Part shown: positions 17,541 to 26,478 of the stretch, piece after piece
How positions within the stretch are numbered: the first letter of the stretch is position 1
Layout: each line of letters starts with the position of its first letter
Assembly: GCA_045130235.1 (NCBI GenBank)
Contig: JBGUPJ010000048.1
Location: 1 to 64,000, forward strand
Reading direction: 5' to 3'
Length of the DNA stretch: 64,000 bases
DNA from: UBA1756 sp045130235
Lineage (GTDB): Bacteria; Bacteroidota; Bacteroidia; Bacteroidales; WCHB1-69
The notes under the pieces: generated by a model
What the model saw: only the letters and a program-made list of their open reading frames with translations
The model's database searches: none
Told to the model about the DNA's origin: nothing
Position numbers and translations under genes: made by a program

Positions 17541-19640
17541 ATGAAAAAATCTTTTCTTTTATCATTATCATTGATTCTATTCTCTTTGATGATGAGCGCA
17601 CAACCTATGGAAAAACCGAAAAACAATCCGCTGGTGGAGCCGTGGAACACCCCATTCAACACCCCACCTTTTGAGGAAATCAAGGAGGAACACTACCTCC
17701 CCGCATTCCAATACGCCTTCGCTGTGGCCAAGGACGAGCTGTACCGCATCAAAGCGGTGAAGATGAAACCCACCTTCGCCAATACCGTGGAGGCACTCGA
17801 CCGTTCGGGCCGACTGCTGAACTCCATCTCTGGAATTTTCTTTAACTTGTTGGAAGCCAATACTTCCGATGGAATGCAGAAGATTGCACAGGAGATCAGT
17901 CCCGCCCTGACGGCCTTTTACAACGACCTCTACCTCGACCCAGCGCTGTTCAACCGTGTGAAGGCGGTGTACGAAAACCCCGGCACGCTCACGCCAGAAC
18001 AGCAGATGCTGTTGGAGAAGACCTACAAGGCCTTCGTGCGGCAGGGCGCCAACCTGAACGACAGCGACAAGGAGAAGTTCCGCGACTACAGCATGCGGCT
18101 GTCAACGCTGTCGCTGCAGTTCGGCCAAAACGTGCTGTCGGCGGTGAACGCCTATACTAAGGTGATTACCGACGAGAAGCTGGTGAGCGGCATCCCCGCC
18201 TCCGCACTGGCCATCGCCCGCGACAAGGCTGCCGCCAAGGGCGAAAAGGGTTGGCTGTTTGACCTCTCCATGCCCTCCTGCCTGGCCATTCTCACCTACG
18301 CCGACAACCGCGACCTCCGCCATGAGTTCTACATGCAGTACAACACCCGCGCCTACAAGGGCGAGTTCGACAATCAGGAAGTTGTGAAAGAGATCGTGCT
18401 GCTGCGCGACTCTTTGGCTAAACTGCTGGGTTACAGCACTTACGCCGACTATGTGTTGGAAGACCGCATGGCTGAAAATCCCAAGAAGGTGTATGAGCTG
18501 GAGGAAAAGCTGCTCAAACATGCCTATCCGAAAGGAAAGGAAGAGATGAAAAAACTGCAGCAGTTCGCCAATGCCCAAGGATTCCAGGGCAAGCTGCAAC
18601 GCTGGGATTTCGCCTATTATTCAGAGAAATACAAAACTTCTCTGTTCAATGTGAACGACGAGATGCTGAAGCCCTACTTCCAACTGGAGAAGGTGATTGA
18701 CGGCGTGTTCGGTCTCGCCACCGACCTGTTCGGCTTGAAGTTTGTGCCGAACGACAAAATTCAGGTCTATCATCCGGATGTGAAGGTGTATGAGGTGTAT
18801 CGCGAAGGCAAGTTTATGGCGGTGCTGTACTTGGACTTCCATCCGCGTGAGAGCAAGCGCGGCGGGGCCTGGATGACCGCCTTCCGCGAGCAGTCGGTGG
18901 ATGCCGACGGCAACGACATCCGTCCGCTGGTATCGTTGGTCATGAACTTCACACCCTCCACTGCCGATGCGCCTTCGTTGCTCACTTTCAACGAGGTACG
19001 CACTTTCATGCACGAGTTCGGACACTCGCTGCACGGCATGTTGTCGGAGGTGCACTACACGGCGCTTTCTGGCACGAGCGTGCCCCGCGACTTTGTGGAG
19101 CTGCCCTCCCAACTGTTGGAGAACTGGTCCACCGAGAAGGAGTTCCTCTCGAAATTCGCCTACCACTATCAAACGCACGAGCTGATTCCCGACACGTTGG
19201 TGCAGAAGATTCACGATTTCGAGAATTTCCAGTCGGGCTATGCTTGCTGCAGGCAACTCACCTTCGGACTTCTTGACATGATGTGGCACACTTGTGATCC
19301 CACCAAGGTGGGCGACGTGCTGGCGGCCGAACGCAAGGCCATCAAGCGCACCGAGCTGCTGCCCGTGGTGGAGGGTACCTGCATCAGTACCTGCTTTTCG
19401 CACATCTTCTCGGGCGGTTATGCCGCCGGATACTATGGCTACAAGTGGGCGGAGGTGTTGGATGCCGACGCTTTCTCGCTTTTCAAGGAGAAGGGAGTGT
19501 ACAACAAGGAAGTCGCTGAGTCGTACCGCCGCAACATCTTGTCGAAGGGCGGTTCCGAGAAGGCGATGGATCTCTATATGCGGTTCCGTGGCCGCGAGCC
19601 CAAGATTGACGCCCTGCTGGAACGCAGCGGGCTGAAATAA
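17541..19640 (+). CDS. dcp: M3 family peptidyl-dipeptidase (Dcp-like), exported
   Basis: This 699-residue zinc peptidase of family M3 carries the catalytic motif HEFGHSLHG within FNEVRTFMHEFGHSLHG and the conserved downstream GTSVPRDFVELPSQLLE, typical of Dcp/oligopeptidase A enzymes. It has a clear signal peptide (MKKSFLLSLSLILFSLMMSAQ), so it acts in the periplasm or at the surface, removing C-terminal dipeptides. Full length compared with E. coli Dcp (about 680 residues). It lies 11 bp after the pepP gene. Confidence 0.92.
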   Translation: MKKSFLLSLSLILFSLMMSAQPMEKPKNNPLVEPWNTPFNTPPFEEIKEEHYLPAFQYAFAVAKDELYRIKAVKMKPTFANTVEALDRSGRLLNSISGIFFNLLEANTSDGMQKIAQEISPALTAFYNDLYLDPALFNRVKAVYENPGTLTPEQQMLLEKTYKAFVRQGANLNDSDKEKFRDYSMRLSTLSLQFGQNVLSAVNAYTKVITDEKLVSGIPASALAIARDKAAAKGEKGWLFDLSMPSCLAILTYADNRDLRHEFYMQYNTRAYKGEFDNQEVVKEIVLLRDSLAKLLGYSTYADYVLEDRMAENPKKVYELEEKLLKHAYPKGKEEMKKLQQFANAQGFQGKLQRWDFAYYSEKYKTSLFNVNDEMLKPYFQLEKVIDGVFGLATDLFGLKFVPNDKIQVYHPDVKVYEVYREGKFMAVLYLDFHPRESKRGGAWMTAFREQSVDADGNDIRPLVSLVMNFTPSTADAPSLLTFNEVRTFMHEFGHSLHGMLSEVHYTALSGTSVPRDFVELPSQLLENWSTEKEFLSKFAYHYQTHELIPDTLVQKIHDFENFQSGYACCRQLTFGLLDMMWHTCDPTKVGDVLAAERKAIKRTELLPVVEGTCISTCFSHIFSGGYAAGYYGYKWAEVLDADAFSLFKEKGVYNKEVAESYRRNILSKGGSEKAMDLYMRFRGREPKIDALLERSGLK

Positions 19641-19673
19641 GAAATGAAACTTAAATTATTCACGAAAATCGTG

Positions 19674-19681
19674 TAAATTTG
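19674..19681 (+). promoter_or_regulatory. -7 promoter word of the META lipoprotein gene
   Basis: TAAATTTG, 45 bp upstream of ATG 19727. Confidence 0.6.
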
Positions 19682-19726
19682 CACCCGCTAACTTAAAATG
19701 ATTATCACATTATAAAATTTCTAGAA

Positions 19727-20200
19727 ATGAAAAGAATATTATTGATTTCCATGGTAGTTTTGTTGTGCGCCTACGGGTGCAAGAGTTCCAAAGACACCAT
19801 TGAAACGAAGAGTTATTCCAGTGAAACACATGCAAAGCCGGCAAAACTCACCGAAACCAAATGGTTGCTCACCCATCTCGACGGCATGCCTGTGAAAGAT
19901 ACTCCGGAAAAACCTTACATCATCTTTACCGGTGATCGCGTAACCGGCTCACTGGGGTGCAACACTTTTTTTGGTACTTTTTATGCCAACAATAAGGGGA
20001 AAATCAGCATCGAATACACCGGTTCCACCAAGAAACTTTGCAACGAGATGGAAACGGAATATCAGTTCATTTCGGCTCTGAAGTCGGAAAACACATCTTA
20101 TGTCATCAAAGACGAATTCTTAATTATTAGTGGCGAAAAGATGGATGCTGCTGGAGTAAAGAGGCAGATGGAGATTATGCGTTTTAAGGTAGACCAATAA
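19727..20200 (+). CDS. META domain lipoprotein (HslJ-like)
   Basis: This 157-residue lipoprotein has lipobox YGC at Cys18. The rest is one META domain: TKWLLTHLDGMPV at the start, GDRVTGSLGCNTFFGTF in the middle and TKKLCNEMETEYQFISAL after it. META domains occur in HslJ and related envelope-stress proteins; no catalytic role is established. It is followed by nadC after 23 bp and a DUF748 protein after that. Confidence 0.88.
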   Translation: MKRILLISMVVLLCAYGCKSSKDTIETKSYSSETHAKPAKLTETKWLLTHLDGMPVKDTPEKPYIIFTGDRVTGSLGCNTFFGTFYANNKGKISIEYTGSTKKLCNEMETEYQFISALKSENTSYVIKDEFLIISGEKMDAAGVKRQMEIMRFKVDQ

Positions 20201-20223
20201 AGTTATCACTCATTTTTACAACT

Positions 20224-21066
20224 ATGAATCAAGAAGAGATTATCAGACAGAGCATTTTGGAAGATGTAGGCGATGGAGACCACTCATCGTTGGCCTGCAT
20301 TGATGCGGACCGCATGGGACAGATGAAATTGTTGGTGAAACAGAATGGCATCCTCGCCGGTGTGGAGGTGGCCAAAACGGTGCTGAATATTGTGGATCCT
20401 ACCATCACGATGGAGCAGTTTCTGCACGATGGCGACGCGGTCAAGGTGGGCGATGTGGCCTTCATCATCCACGGTCCCGTCAGGAGTATGCTCACTGCCG
20501 AGCGCACCCTTCTCAACTTCATGCAGCGTATGAGCGGCATCGCCACCACGGCGCGCCATTACGCCGATAGGGTAGCAGGTACGCATGCCACCATCCTCGA
20601 CACCCGCAAGACCACCCCCAACATGCGCATCTTTGAGAAGTATGCCGTGAAGGTGGGCGGTGCCTCCAACCATCGCTTCGGACTTTTCGACATGGTGATG
20701 CTGAAAGACAACCATATCGACTTCGCCGGCGGTATCGAACAGGCCATCGATAAAACCCACACTTACCTGAAATCCAAAGGGTTGAATCTTAAAATCGAGG
20801 TCGAAACCCGCTCGTTGGACGATGTGCGGCGCGTGTTGGCACATGGCGGTGCCGACCGCATCATGTTCGACAACTTCTCGGTGGACCAGTGCCGTGAGGC
20901 CGTGGGCATCGTGGCCGGACGCTGCGAGACGGAAGCCTCCGGCGGTATCACCGACGAAACGCTCCGCGCATACGCCGAAACCGGTGTGGACTTTATCTCC
21001 GTGGGTGCCCTGACCCACCATATCAGCAGTCTCGACATGAGCCTGAAATTCTGTAAAAATGATTAG
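20224..21066 (+). CDS. nadC: nicotinate-nucleotide pyrophosphorylase (quinolinate phosphoribosyltransferase)
   Basis: NadC makes nicotinate mononucleotide from quinolinate and PRPP in de novo NAD synthesis. The 280-residue protein has the conserved DVGDGDHSS opening, AERTLLNFMQRMSGIAT, LDTRKTTPNMR (PRPP/quinolinate contacts), KVGGASNHRFGLFDMVMLKDNH, and EVETRSLDDV, MFDNFS, EASGGI along the barrel. Length is normal. nadA and nadB are not in the window. Confidence 0.96.
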   Translation: MNQEEIIRQSILEDVGDGDHSSLACIDADRMGQMKLLVKQNGILAGVEVAKTVLNIVDPTITMEQFLHDGDAVKVGDVAFIIHGPVRSMLTAERTLLNFMQRMSGIATTARHYADRVAGTHATILDTRKTTPNMRIFEKYAVKVGGASNHRFGLFDMVMLKDNHIDFAGGIEQAIDKTHTYLKSKGLNLKIEVETRSLDDVRRVLAHGGADRIMFDNFSVDQCREAVGIVAGRCETEASGGITDETLRAYAETGVDFISVGALTHHISSLDMSLKFCKND

Positions 21067-21083
21067 TTTACCATTATTATAAA

Positions 21084-23465
21084 ATGAATAATTCCCAGGA
21101 AAGCCCCGCAGTGGATAATAAAATCCCTTTGGAAGAAGCCAAGGCCACAGAGTCTAATCCCGTTGAGGAAAATCAGCCTGCTGATACCCTCCCTGAGGTA
21201 ACGGAACAGCCAGCCGAAAGCAGCCCCGAAACGCCTAAGGCAGATGAGAAAAGCAAAGGCAAGCGCAAACCCTTGAAAAAATGGGTGAAGGTGCTGATTA
21301 TCATCGCCGCCGTGCTGGTGGGACTATTCCTGCTAATTGCCGCCATTATATCGCCGGTCGCCCATTGGTATATTGAGAAACACAGCAAAGACCTTTGTGG
21401 CCGCGTGGTGACTATGGAAGACCTCCACATCAACCTTTTTACGGGTTCGGTGGAAATTGAAGGGCTGGTGGCTTTAGAGCAGAATGACAAGGATACTTGC
21501 TTGGCTTTCGACAGGTTGTTTGTGGATATGTCATTGTGGAAGCTGTTGGGTAAAACGGTGCAAATCAATGAGATAACTTTAGAGAAACCGACGGTGGTGA
21601 TTGTTCAATACCCCGGACGTTTCAATTTTACCGATATTTGTGAGTTTTATAAAGATGATGATGAGGAGGAGGATGACGAAGAAAGTGGCTGGGTGGTGGA
21701 TCTCCGCAATATTACGCTGACGGGTGGTAGCGTGACCTATCGTGATGCAGAAGTGGGCAGCAAGTTCGCACTTAACCAGCTGGCGATCAAGATCCCCCGT
21801 ATCTTTTTCAGCACTGAAAAAACCGACTTTGGCATCGATTTGAAGTTTGACAATGGCGGCGGCCTCAATATGAAACTCCTCTACGGTATGGAGAATAGCG
21901 AATACGACCTGGCGCTCGCACTGACTAATTTCGAACTTAATGATATCACTCCTTATCTGCGTCAGTATCTCAATATCAATAATTTCGGCGGAAGACTCTC
22001 CGCCAATCTGAATCTCATCGGCAATACCGACCATATTTTGGATGTGGTGGCAAAAGGAGATGTGAAAATTACCGACGTGTTCGCCACCGATAAACAGAAC
22101 AAACGCCTCGCTTCTGTACAGAGCATTGTTTTGGAGGGCATCAACGCTGACACGAAAAATGCAGACTACTATATGAAGAGATTTGAGATATCAGGCGTCA
22201 ATTTCGACTACGAGGTTTTCGCTGACCATCATACTTTCGACAACCTCGTGAAAGAGAGTTCTTCCCCAGCTGATACCGTCGAAACTGCCGCCGACACATC
22301 CAGTAGTAATCCTTTGCATTTTCTTGTGGATGAGTTAGTTGTGACAAATTCTTCCTTGAATTATATCGACCATACCATGCACCATGAGGTGAATGTGCCA
22401 GTGTCGAACATCGACATTCGCAGCAACCATTTCGACCCTGATGCGCCCATCAGCCTCGGCTTGAAAGCGCTGGTAGGGGAGAGCGGCGAGCTGATGGCCA
22501 ACTGCAATGGCAGCCTCTCCGATTTCAGCAACATGAAGCTGAATGTATTCCTCAAGAATTTCAAACTCACCTACGCATCGCCGTATTCTGTTGAGTATTT
22601 CGCCTATCCTATCACCGACGGTGTGCTCTCGTTTGCCAGTACCAACACACTGGTCAATAATAATATTTCGAGCCAAAATAAGGTGGATATTTTTAACTGT
22701 CAGGTAGATAAGAAGTTGAAAGATTTTAAGGCTGAGTATAACATCCCGATGCGGGCTGCCGTGTATATCCTCACCGATCGCAAGGGCAACATCCAGGTTG
22801 ACCTGCCGGTGTCGGGCAACATCAACGACCCGACCTTCTCGTACCGCAAGATTATCTTCAAGACCCTTTGTAATCTGATTGTCAAGGTGGTGACCGCGCC
22901 GGTCGATTTCCTCGTGAAGGCCATCAATGGTGAGCCCGACCTGTTCGACGACATGGTTTACGACATCCGCCCGCAAGGACTGGGCAGCGAGTCGTCAGAC
23001 CGCCTCAACAAGATCGCCGATGCTATGAAACAGAAACCCGAGCTGCATCTTACCATTCAGCAATCTGTTGATATTGAAGAAAATATAAACGAGTATGCGC
23101 TCTTCAATGCGCAGAAAGAATTTTATATGCAAAAGCACTCTGGTGAGCTTACGATGGAAGATTTTAACAACATCCGCGCCATCAAGCCGACCAACAAGGA
23201 TTTTGTGGATTATGTGAACAAGCGTTTGGAAGGAAACAGCTCAACTCCTATCGACATCTATGCGAAATGCGTGGCTCTGTACGACCGTCAGATGTTGCGC
23301 CAGCAGATAGATGCCAATATCGAAAGAAGGAACCAACAGATTGTCAATCATTTGGCTACGCAAGGTATCGGCCGTGAACGAGTGGATGTGCTGCCGTTAG
23401 GGGATAAAAAGACCCCGAAAGGAAAGACATTGGTGTCGTTCAGCGTGCGGATGCCGGAAGAATAG
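21084..23465 (+). CDS. DUF748/AsmA-like envelope protein
   Basis: This 793-residue protein has an acidic, Pro/Glu-rich cytosolic N-terminus (1-60) and a transmembrane helix (about 70-92, VLIIIAAVLVGLFLLIAAII). A large periplasmic region follows whose start (YIEKHSKDLCGRVVTMEDLHINLF, TGSVEIEGL) fits DUF748. Such AsmA-related beta-rich proteins are implicated in lipid transport between membranes. The C-terminal 150 residues (GSESSDRLNKIADAMKQKPELHL ... RERVDVLPLGDKKTP) are typical of the DUF748 end. It follows nadC by 17 bp. Confidence 0.82.
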   Translation: MNNSQESPAVDNKIPLEEAKATESNPVEENQPADTLPEVTEQPAESSPETPKADEKSKGKRKPLKKWVKVLIIIAAVLVGLFLLIAAIISPVAHWYIEKHSKDLCGRVVTMEDLHINLFTGSVEIEGLVALEQNDKDTCLAFDRLFVDMSLWKLLGKTVQINEITLEKPTVVIVQYPGRFNFTDICEFYKDDDEEEDDEESGWVVDLRNITLTGGSVTYRDAEVGSKFALNQLAIKIPRIFFSTEKTDFGIDLKFDNGGGLNMKLLYGMENSEYDLALALTNFELNDITPYLRQYLNINNFGGRLSANLNLIGNTDHILDVVAKGDVKITDVFATDKQNKRLASVQSIVLEGINADTKNADYYMKRFEISGVNFDYEVFADHHTFDNLVKESSSPADTVETAADTSSSNPLHFLVDELVVTNSSLNYIDHTMHHEVNVPVSNIDIRSNHFDPDAPISLGLKALVGESGELMANCNGSLSDFSNMKLNVFLKNFKLTYASPYSVEYFAYPITDGVLSFASTNTLVNNNISSQNKVDIFNCQVDKKLKDFKAEYNIPMRAAVYILTDRKGNIQVDLPVSGNINDPTFSYRKIIFKTLCNLIVKVVTAPVDFLVKAINGEPDLFDDMVYDIRPQGLGSESSDRLNKIADAMKQKPELHLTIQQSVDIEENINEYALFNAQKEFYMQKHSGELTMEDFNNIRAIKPTNKDFVDYVNKRLEGNSSTPIDIYAKCVALYDRQMLRQQIDANIERRNQQIVNHLATQGIGRERVDVLPLGDKKTPKGKTLVSFSVRMPEE

Positions 23466-23533
23466 CAGAGACAACGCATGCGCAATACGGACGGCAAGAG
23501 AGCATAGAAGCAGAGACAACGCATGCGTTGTCT
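23464..23533. repeat. 19-bp direct repeat ending in a 20-bp perfect palindrome
   Basis: AGCAGAGACAACGCATGCG occurs at 23464-23482 and 23509-23527. The second copy continues into a perfect 20-bp palindrome (23514-23533, centre GCATGC). It lies between convergent genes and may act as a bidirectional terminator or be a small interspersed repeat. Confidence 0.85.
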
Positions 23534-23549
23534 GTACGTTGTCAGATGG

Positions 23550-24074
23550 CTATTTTACCCTAGTGCAACGGGTGTCGAGCTGGTTGTCTTGGATGATTCT
23601 ATTCAGCTCCTTGGCGGCGTCGGTGTAGGTGTGGCGAGGTCCGCAGTCCCACATTTCCAATATCGGGTCTTTGTCCAATATCTTCTGGTACAAGTCGTTG
23701 GGTACTTGTTGCATGTTGGCGTACTCCTCGTAGGTGTAGGCGAGGAAGGCGATGTTGGGGGAGATGCCGCGGTTGTCGAGCCAGTAGCCGTCGCGCAGGG
23801 GCGTGGGTGTGGCGAGCTTGCCATTAGTATAGAGGTCGGTTGGGGCAGGGAAGAAGGTGATGCGGTTGTTGGCATATCCCACGAACACATTTTGCGAGTA
23901 GTCGTTGCGGGTTTTGTAGATGTAGGTGGGAGGCGATGGCACAGACGCTGTGGCGGGCGCTGGCTTTTGCGTTTGGCTCTGCGGGGCAGGAGTGTTGTTC
24001 TCGGCGGCCTTTTTCTGTGTGTGACAGCTAAAAAGGACGATGGAGAGTATGCTCAAAAGGATGATTTTTTTCAT
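23550..24074 (-). CDS. lipoprotein of unknown function
   Basis: This 174-residue protein has a lipoprotein signal (LFSC, Cys17), a Pro/Ala/Gln/Thr linker to about residue 48, and a compact C-terminal domain (YKTRNDYSQNVFVGYANNR ... WDCGPRHTYTDAAKELNRII). I do not recognise a family. It is monocistronic, with a TATTTTTG promoter word at 24100-24107, and is convergent with the DUF748 gene. Confidence 0.75.
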   Translation of the reverse strand: MKKIILLSILSIVLFSCHTQKKAAENNTPAPQSQTQKPAPATASVPSPPTYIYKTRNDYSQNVFVGYANNRITFFPAPTDLYTNGKLATPTPLRDGYWLDNRGISPNIAFLAYTYEEYANMQQVPNDLYQKILDKDPILEMWDCGPRHTYTDAAKELNRIIQDNQLDTRCTRVK

Positions 24075-24099
24075 TTTTCTAAATTTTTGAATTGCGCTG

Positions 24100-24107
24100 C
24101 AAAAATA
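24100..24107 (-). promoter_or_regulatory. -7 promoter word of the 174-residue lipoprotein gene
   Basis: TATTTTTG on the minus strand, 25 bp upstream of the ATG. Confidence 0.6.
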
Positions 24108-24133
24108 CGATTTTATTTTCCAAAAAAAGTACG

Positions 24134-24141
24134 TAAATTTG
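24134..24141 (+). promoter_or_regulatory. -7 promoter word of yebC
   Basis: TAAATTTG, 34 bp upstream of ATG 24176; back to back with the promoter at 24100-24107. Confidence 0.6.
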
Positions 24142-24175
24142 CAGCCGATTTTTTTAACACTAAAAACCTTATACT

Positions 24176-24886
24176 ATGGGTCGAGCATTTGAATATAGAA
24201 AAGCAAGAAAACTGAAACGTTGGGGGAACATGGCACGCGTGTTCACCCGTCTGGGAAAAGAAATTACGATGGCTGCCAAAGCCGGCGGTCCCGATCCCGA
24301 CACCAACTCGAAACTGCGTCTGCTGATTCAGAACGCACGTTCCGAAAATATGCCGAAAGACAATGTGGAGAGAGCCATCAAGCGCGCTTTCGAAAAAGAC
24401 ACCTCCGACTACAAGGAATTGGTATATGCCGGCACCGCACCTCATGGTATCGCAGTGGTCATCGAAGCCGCTACCGACAACAACCAGCGCACCGTCGCCA
24501 ACCTCCGCAGTTACTTCAACAAGCTCGGCGGCTCCTTCGGAAGCCCCAACATGCACGACTTCCTCTTCGACCGGAAGTGCAACTTTGTGGTGGCCAATAA
24601 GCCCGGTACCGACATCGAAGAGCTCGAACTCGAACTCATCGACTGCGGCTGCGACGAAATCTTCGTTGACGGTGACGACATCGTGGCTTACGCCGACTTC
24701 CAGAGCTTCGGTCCGATGCAGAAGTATTTCGAGGACAACGGTTTCGAAATCAAAAGCTTCAAATTTGAAAGAATTCCTCATGACCTCAAGAAACTCACCG
24801 ACGAGCAACGCGAGGAAGTGGAGAAATTGTTGGAGAAAATTGAAGACGATGAGGACGTTACTAATGTCTTCACCAATATGGAGTAA
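24176..24886 (+). CDS. yebC: YebC/TACO1 family protein
   Basis: This 236-residue protein of the YebC family was long annotated as a transcriptional regulator and is more recently linked to relief of ribosome stalling on proline runs. Conserved elements are GRAFEYRKARKLKRWGNMAR, FTRLGKEITMAAKAGGPDP and the ENMPKDNVERAIKR helix. The three-domain layout and length are normal for Bacteroidota members. The end is acidic. Confidence 0.93.
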   Translation: MGRAFEYRKARKLKRWGNMARVFTRLGKEITMAAKAGGPDPDTNSKLRLLIQNARSENMPKDNVERAIKRAFEKDTSDYKELVYAGTAPHGIAVVIEAATDNNQRTVANLRSYFNKLGGSFGSPNMHDFLFDRKCNFVVANKPGTDIEELELELIDCGCDEIFVDGDDIVAYADFQSFGPMQKYFEDNGFEIKSFKFERIPHDLKKLTDEQREEVEKLLEKIEDDEDVTNVFTNME

Positions 24887-24927
24887 TCTCCTTCCAACCA
24901 GCCTATTAACCTTTTAACTTTTTCACC

Positions 24928-25521
24928 ATGTATTTCTACAAATTCAGGGTCTATTACGACGAAGTAGAGGATTTTGTAAGGGATATTGAAATCCTTTCGA
25001 ACGACAACTTCGAGAATTTTCACAAAATTCTGCTCTCCTCCATCGGTCTTGACGGCCAGGAACTCGCCTCTTTCTATATATGCGACTCCAAATGGAACAA
25101 GCAGAAGGAGATTTCGTTGATGGATATGGGCGATGACAGCGAGAAAGAAGATCCTGAATATGAGGAGGGTGACGAATTTTCACTCCGCTCCAAACTGCCC
25201 ATCTCGGTGATGAAAGACTCTCTGCTGAAGGAGTTTATCACCGATCCGCACCAGCATATCATGTATGAGTACGACTTCTTGAATCCGAAGGTGTTCTACA
25301 TCGAACTGCTGAAGGTGCTGACGGCCGAGGATGGTGTGAAGTATCCGCGTTGCACCAACAAGGTGAAAGAGTTGCCGAAGCAGGTGAAACAGCAGCCGCT
25401 GCCCAATCCCGATGATGGTTTCGACGAACTACTGGAGGAAGAGGATGATTTGGACGGAGGCTTTGAAGAAGGTTATGACGATCTTGATTTGAACGGTTTA
25501 AGTGAATTTTCCGATATTTAG
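24928..25521 (+). CDS. pRiA4b ORF-3-like (IS1096 passenger TnpR-like) protein
   Basis: This 197-residue protein of the plasmid pRiA4b ORF-3-like fold has YFYKFRVYYDEVEDFVRDIE at the start, SFYICDSKWNKQKEI in the middle and MYEYDFLNPKVFYIELLKV towards the end. The C-terminal tail is acidic (ELLEEEDDLDGGFEEGYDDLD). Despite the family name, nothing here suggests a mobile element; this gene commonly precedes miaA in Bacteroidota. Its last 20 bp overlap the miaA start, so translation is probably coupled. Function unknown. Confidence 0.8.
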   Translation: MYFYKFRVYYDEVEDFVRDIEILSNDNFENFHKILLSSIGLDGQELASFYICDSKWNKQKEISLMDMGDDSEKEDPEYEEGDEFSLRSKLPISVMKDSLLKEFITDPHQHIMYEYDFLNPKVFYIELLKVLTAEDGVKYPRCTNKVKELPKQVKQQPLPNPDDGFDELLEEEDDLDGGFEEGYDDLDLNGLSEFSDI

Positions 25522-26377
25522 TCGTCCCACGCTGATCGTCATCGCGGGTCCGACCGCGGTCGGAAAGACGCAGTATGCCATTCAGACAGCCATAGAGCGC
25601 GAATCTGTCGTTATTTCGGCAGATTCGCGTCAGTTTTATCGTGAGATGAAAATCGGCACGGCGGCACCCACCGAGGAGGAGTTGGCGCAGGTGAAGCACT
25701 ACTTCGTCGGGCATCTTTCCATACAGGATTATTACAGCGTGTCGCGGTTCGAGCAGGACGTGCTGGCATTGCTGCCCGAACTGTTCGCCCGCTACGGCAC
25801 GGTGGTGATGACCGGCGGCTCCGGCATGTACATCGATGCGGTGTGCCACGGCATCGACGACCTGCCCGACCCCGACGAGCAGACCCGCAGCTACGTGCAC
25901 GATCTGTTCCAACAAGAAGGAGTGGCCGGCCTCCGCGCCCAGCTGCGCCGCCTCGACCCGGTTTACTACGACCGCTGCAACCTCGCCGACCATAAACGGA
26001 TGATGCGCGCCATCGAGGTGTCGCTACAAACCGGACAGCCCTATTCCAAATTGTTGACCAACAATCGGAAGCAACGTGACTTCGACATTGTGAAAGTCTG
26101 TCTGGCCCGTCCCCGCGAGGAGCTTTTCGACCGTATCAACCGCCGCGTGTATGTGATGGTGGAGCAGGGATGGCTGGAGGAGGCCAAGGCGCTCTATCCC
26201 TACCGCCAGCTCAACGCCCTCAACACGGTCGGCTACAAGGAGCTGTTCGACTATTTTGACGGGAAACTTACCCTGGAGCAGGCCATCACCGACATCCAAA
26301 CGCATACGCGCCGCTATGCCAAACGACAGATGACCTGGTTTAAGCGGGATGGGAGTTATCAGTGGGTAGATGTGTAA
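25502..26377 (+). CDS. miaA: tRNA dimethylallyltransferase
   Basis: MiaA transfers a dimethylallyl group to A37 of tRNAs reading UNN codons. The 291-residue protein carries the P-loop GPTAVGKT, SADSRQFYREMKIGTA, TGGSGMYIDAV and the C-terminal VGYKELFDYFDG and RRYAKRQMTWFKRD. The start is GTG at 25502, inside the end of the upstream gene. Slightly short (typical 300-310) but all motifs are present. Confidence 0.95.
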   Translation: MNFPIFSRPTLIVIAGPTAVGKTQYAIQTAIERESVVISADSRQFYREMKIGTAAPTEEELAQVKHYFVGHLSIQDYYSVSRFEQDVLALLPELFARYGTVVMTGGSGMYIDAVCHGIDDLPDPDEQTRSYVHDLFQQEGVAGLRAQLRRLDPVYYDRCNLADHKRMMRAIEVSLQTGQPYSKLLTNNRKQRDFDIVKVCLARPREELFDRINRRVYVMVEQGWLEEAKALYPYRQLNALNTVGYKELFDYFDGKLTLEQAITDIQTHTRRYAKRQMTWFKRDGSYQWVDV

Positions 26378-26386
26378 GGAGTTGAT

Positions 26387-26442
26387 AGTTAATAGTTAAT
26401 AGTTAATAATTAATAATTAATAGTTAATAATTAATAGTTATT
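26387..26442. repeat. 7-bp tandem array (AGTTAAT/AATTAAT)x8
   Basis: Eight contiguous heptamers occupy most of the gap between miaA and maf, 36 bp upstream of the maf start. Very AT-rich; no terminator or promoter word is recognisable in it. Confidence 0.92.
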
Positions 26443-26478
26443 GGCTGAGATGTTTCGGCCAGAATATTTTGATGAATT

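Noticed and set aside
24928..25521. Transposon passenger gene (family name IS1096 TnpR-like)
   Set aside because: No transposase, terminal repeats or target duplications; the gene is overlapped by miaA and is a normal chromosomal neighbour.
26387..26442. CRISPR-like array
   Set aside because: Units are 7 bp without spacers, so it is a simple tandem repeat.
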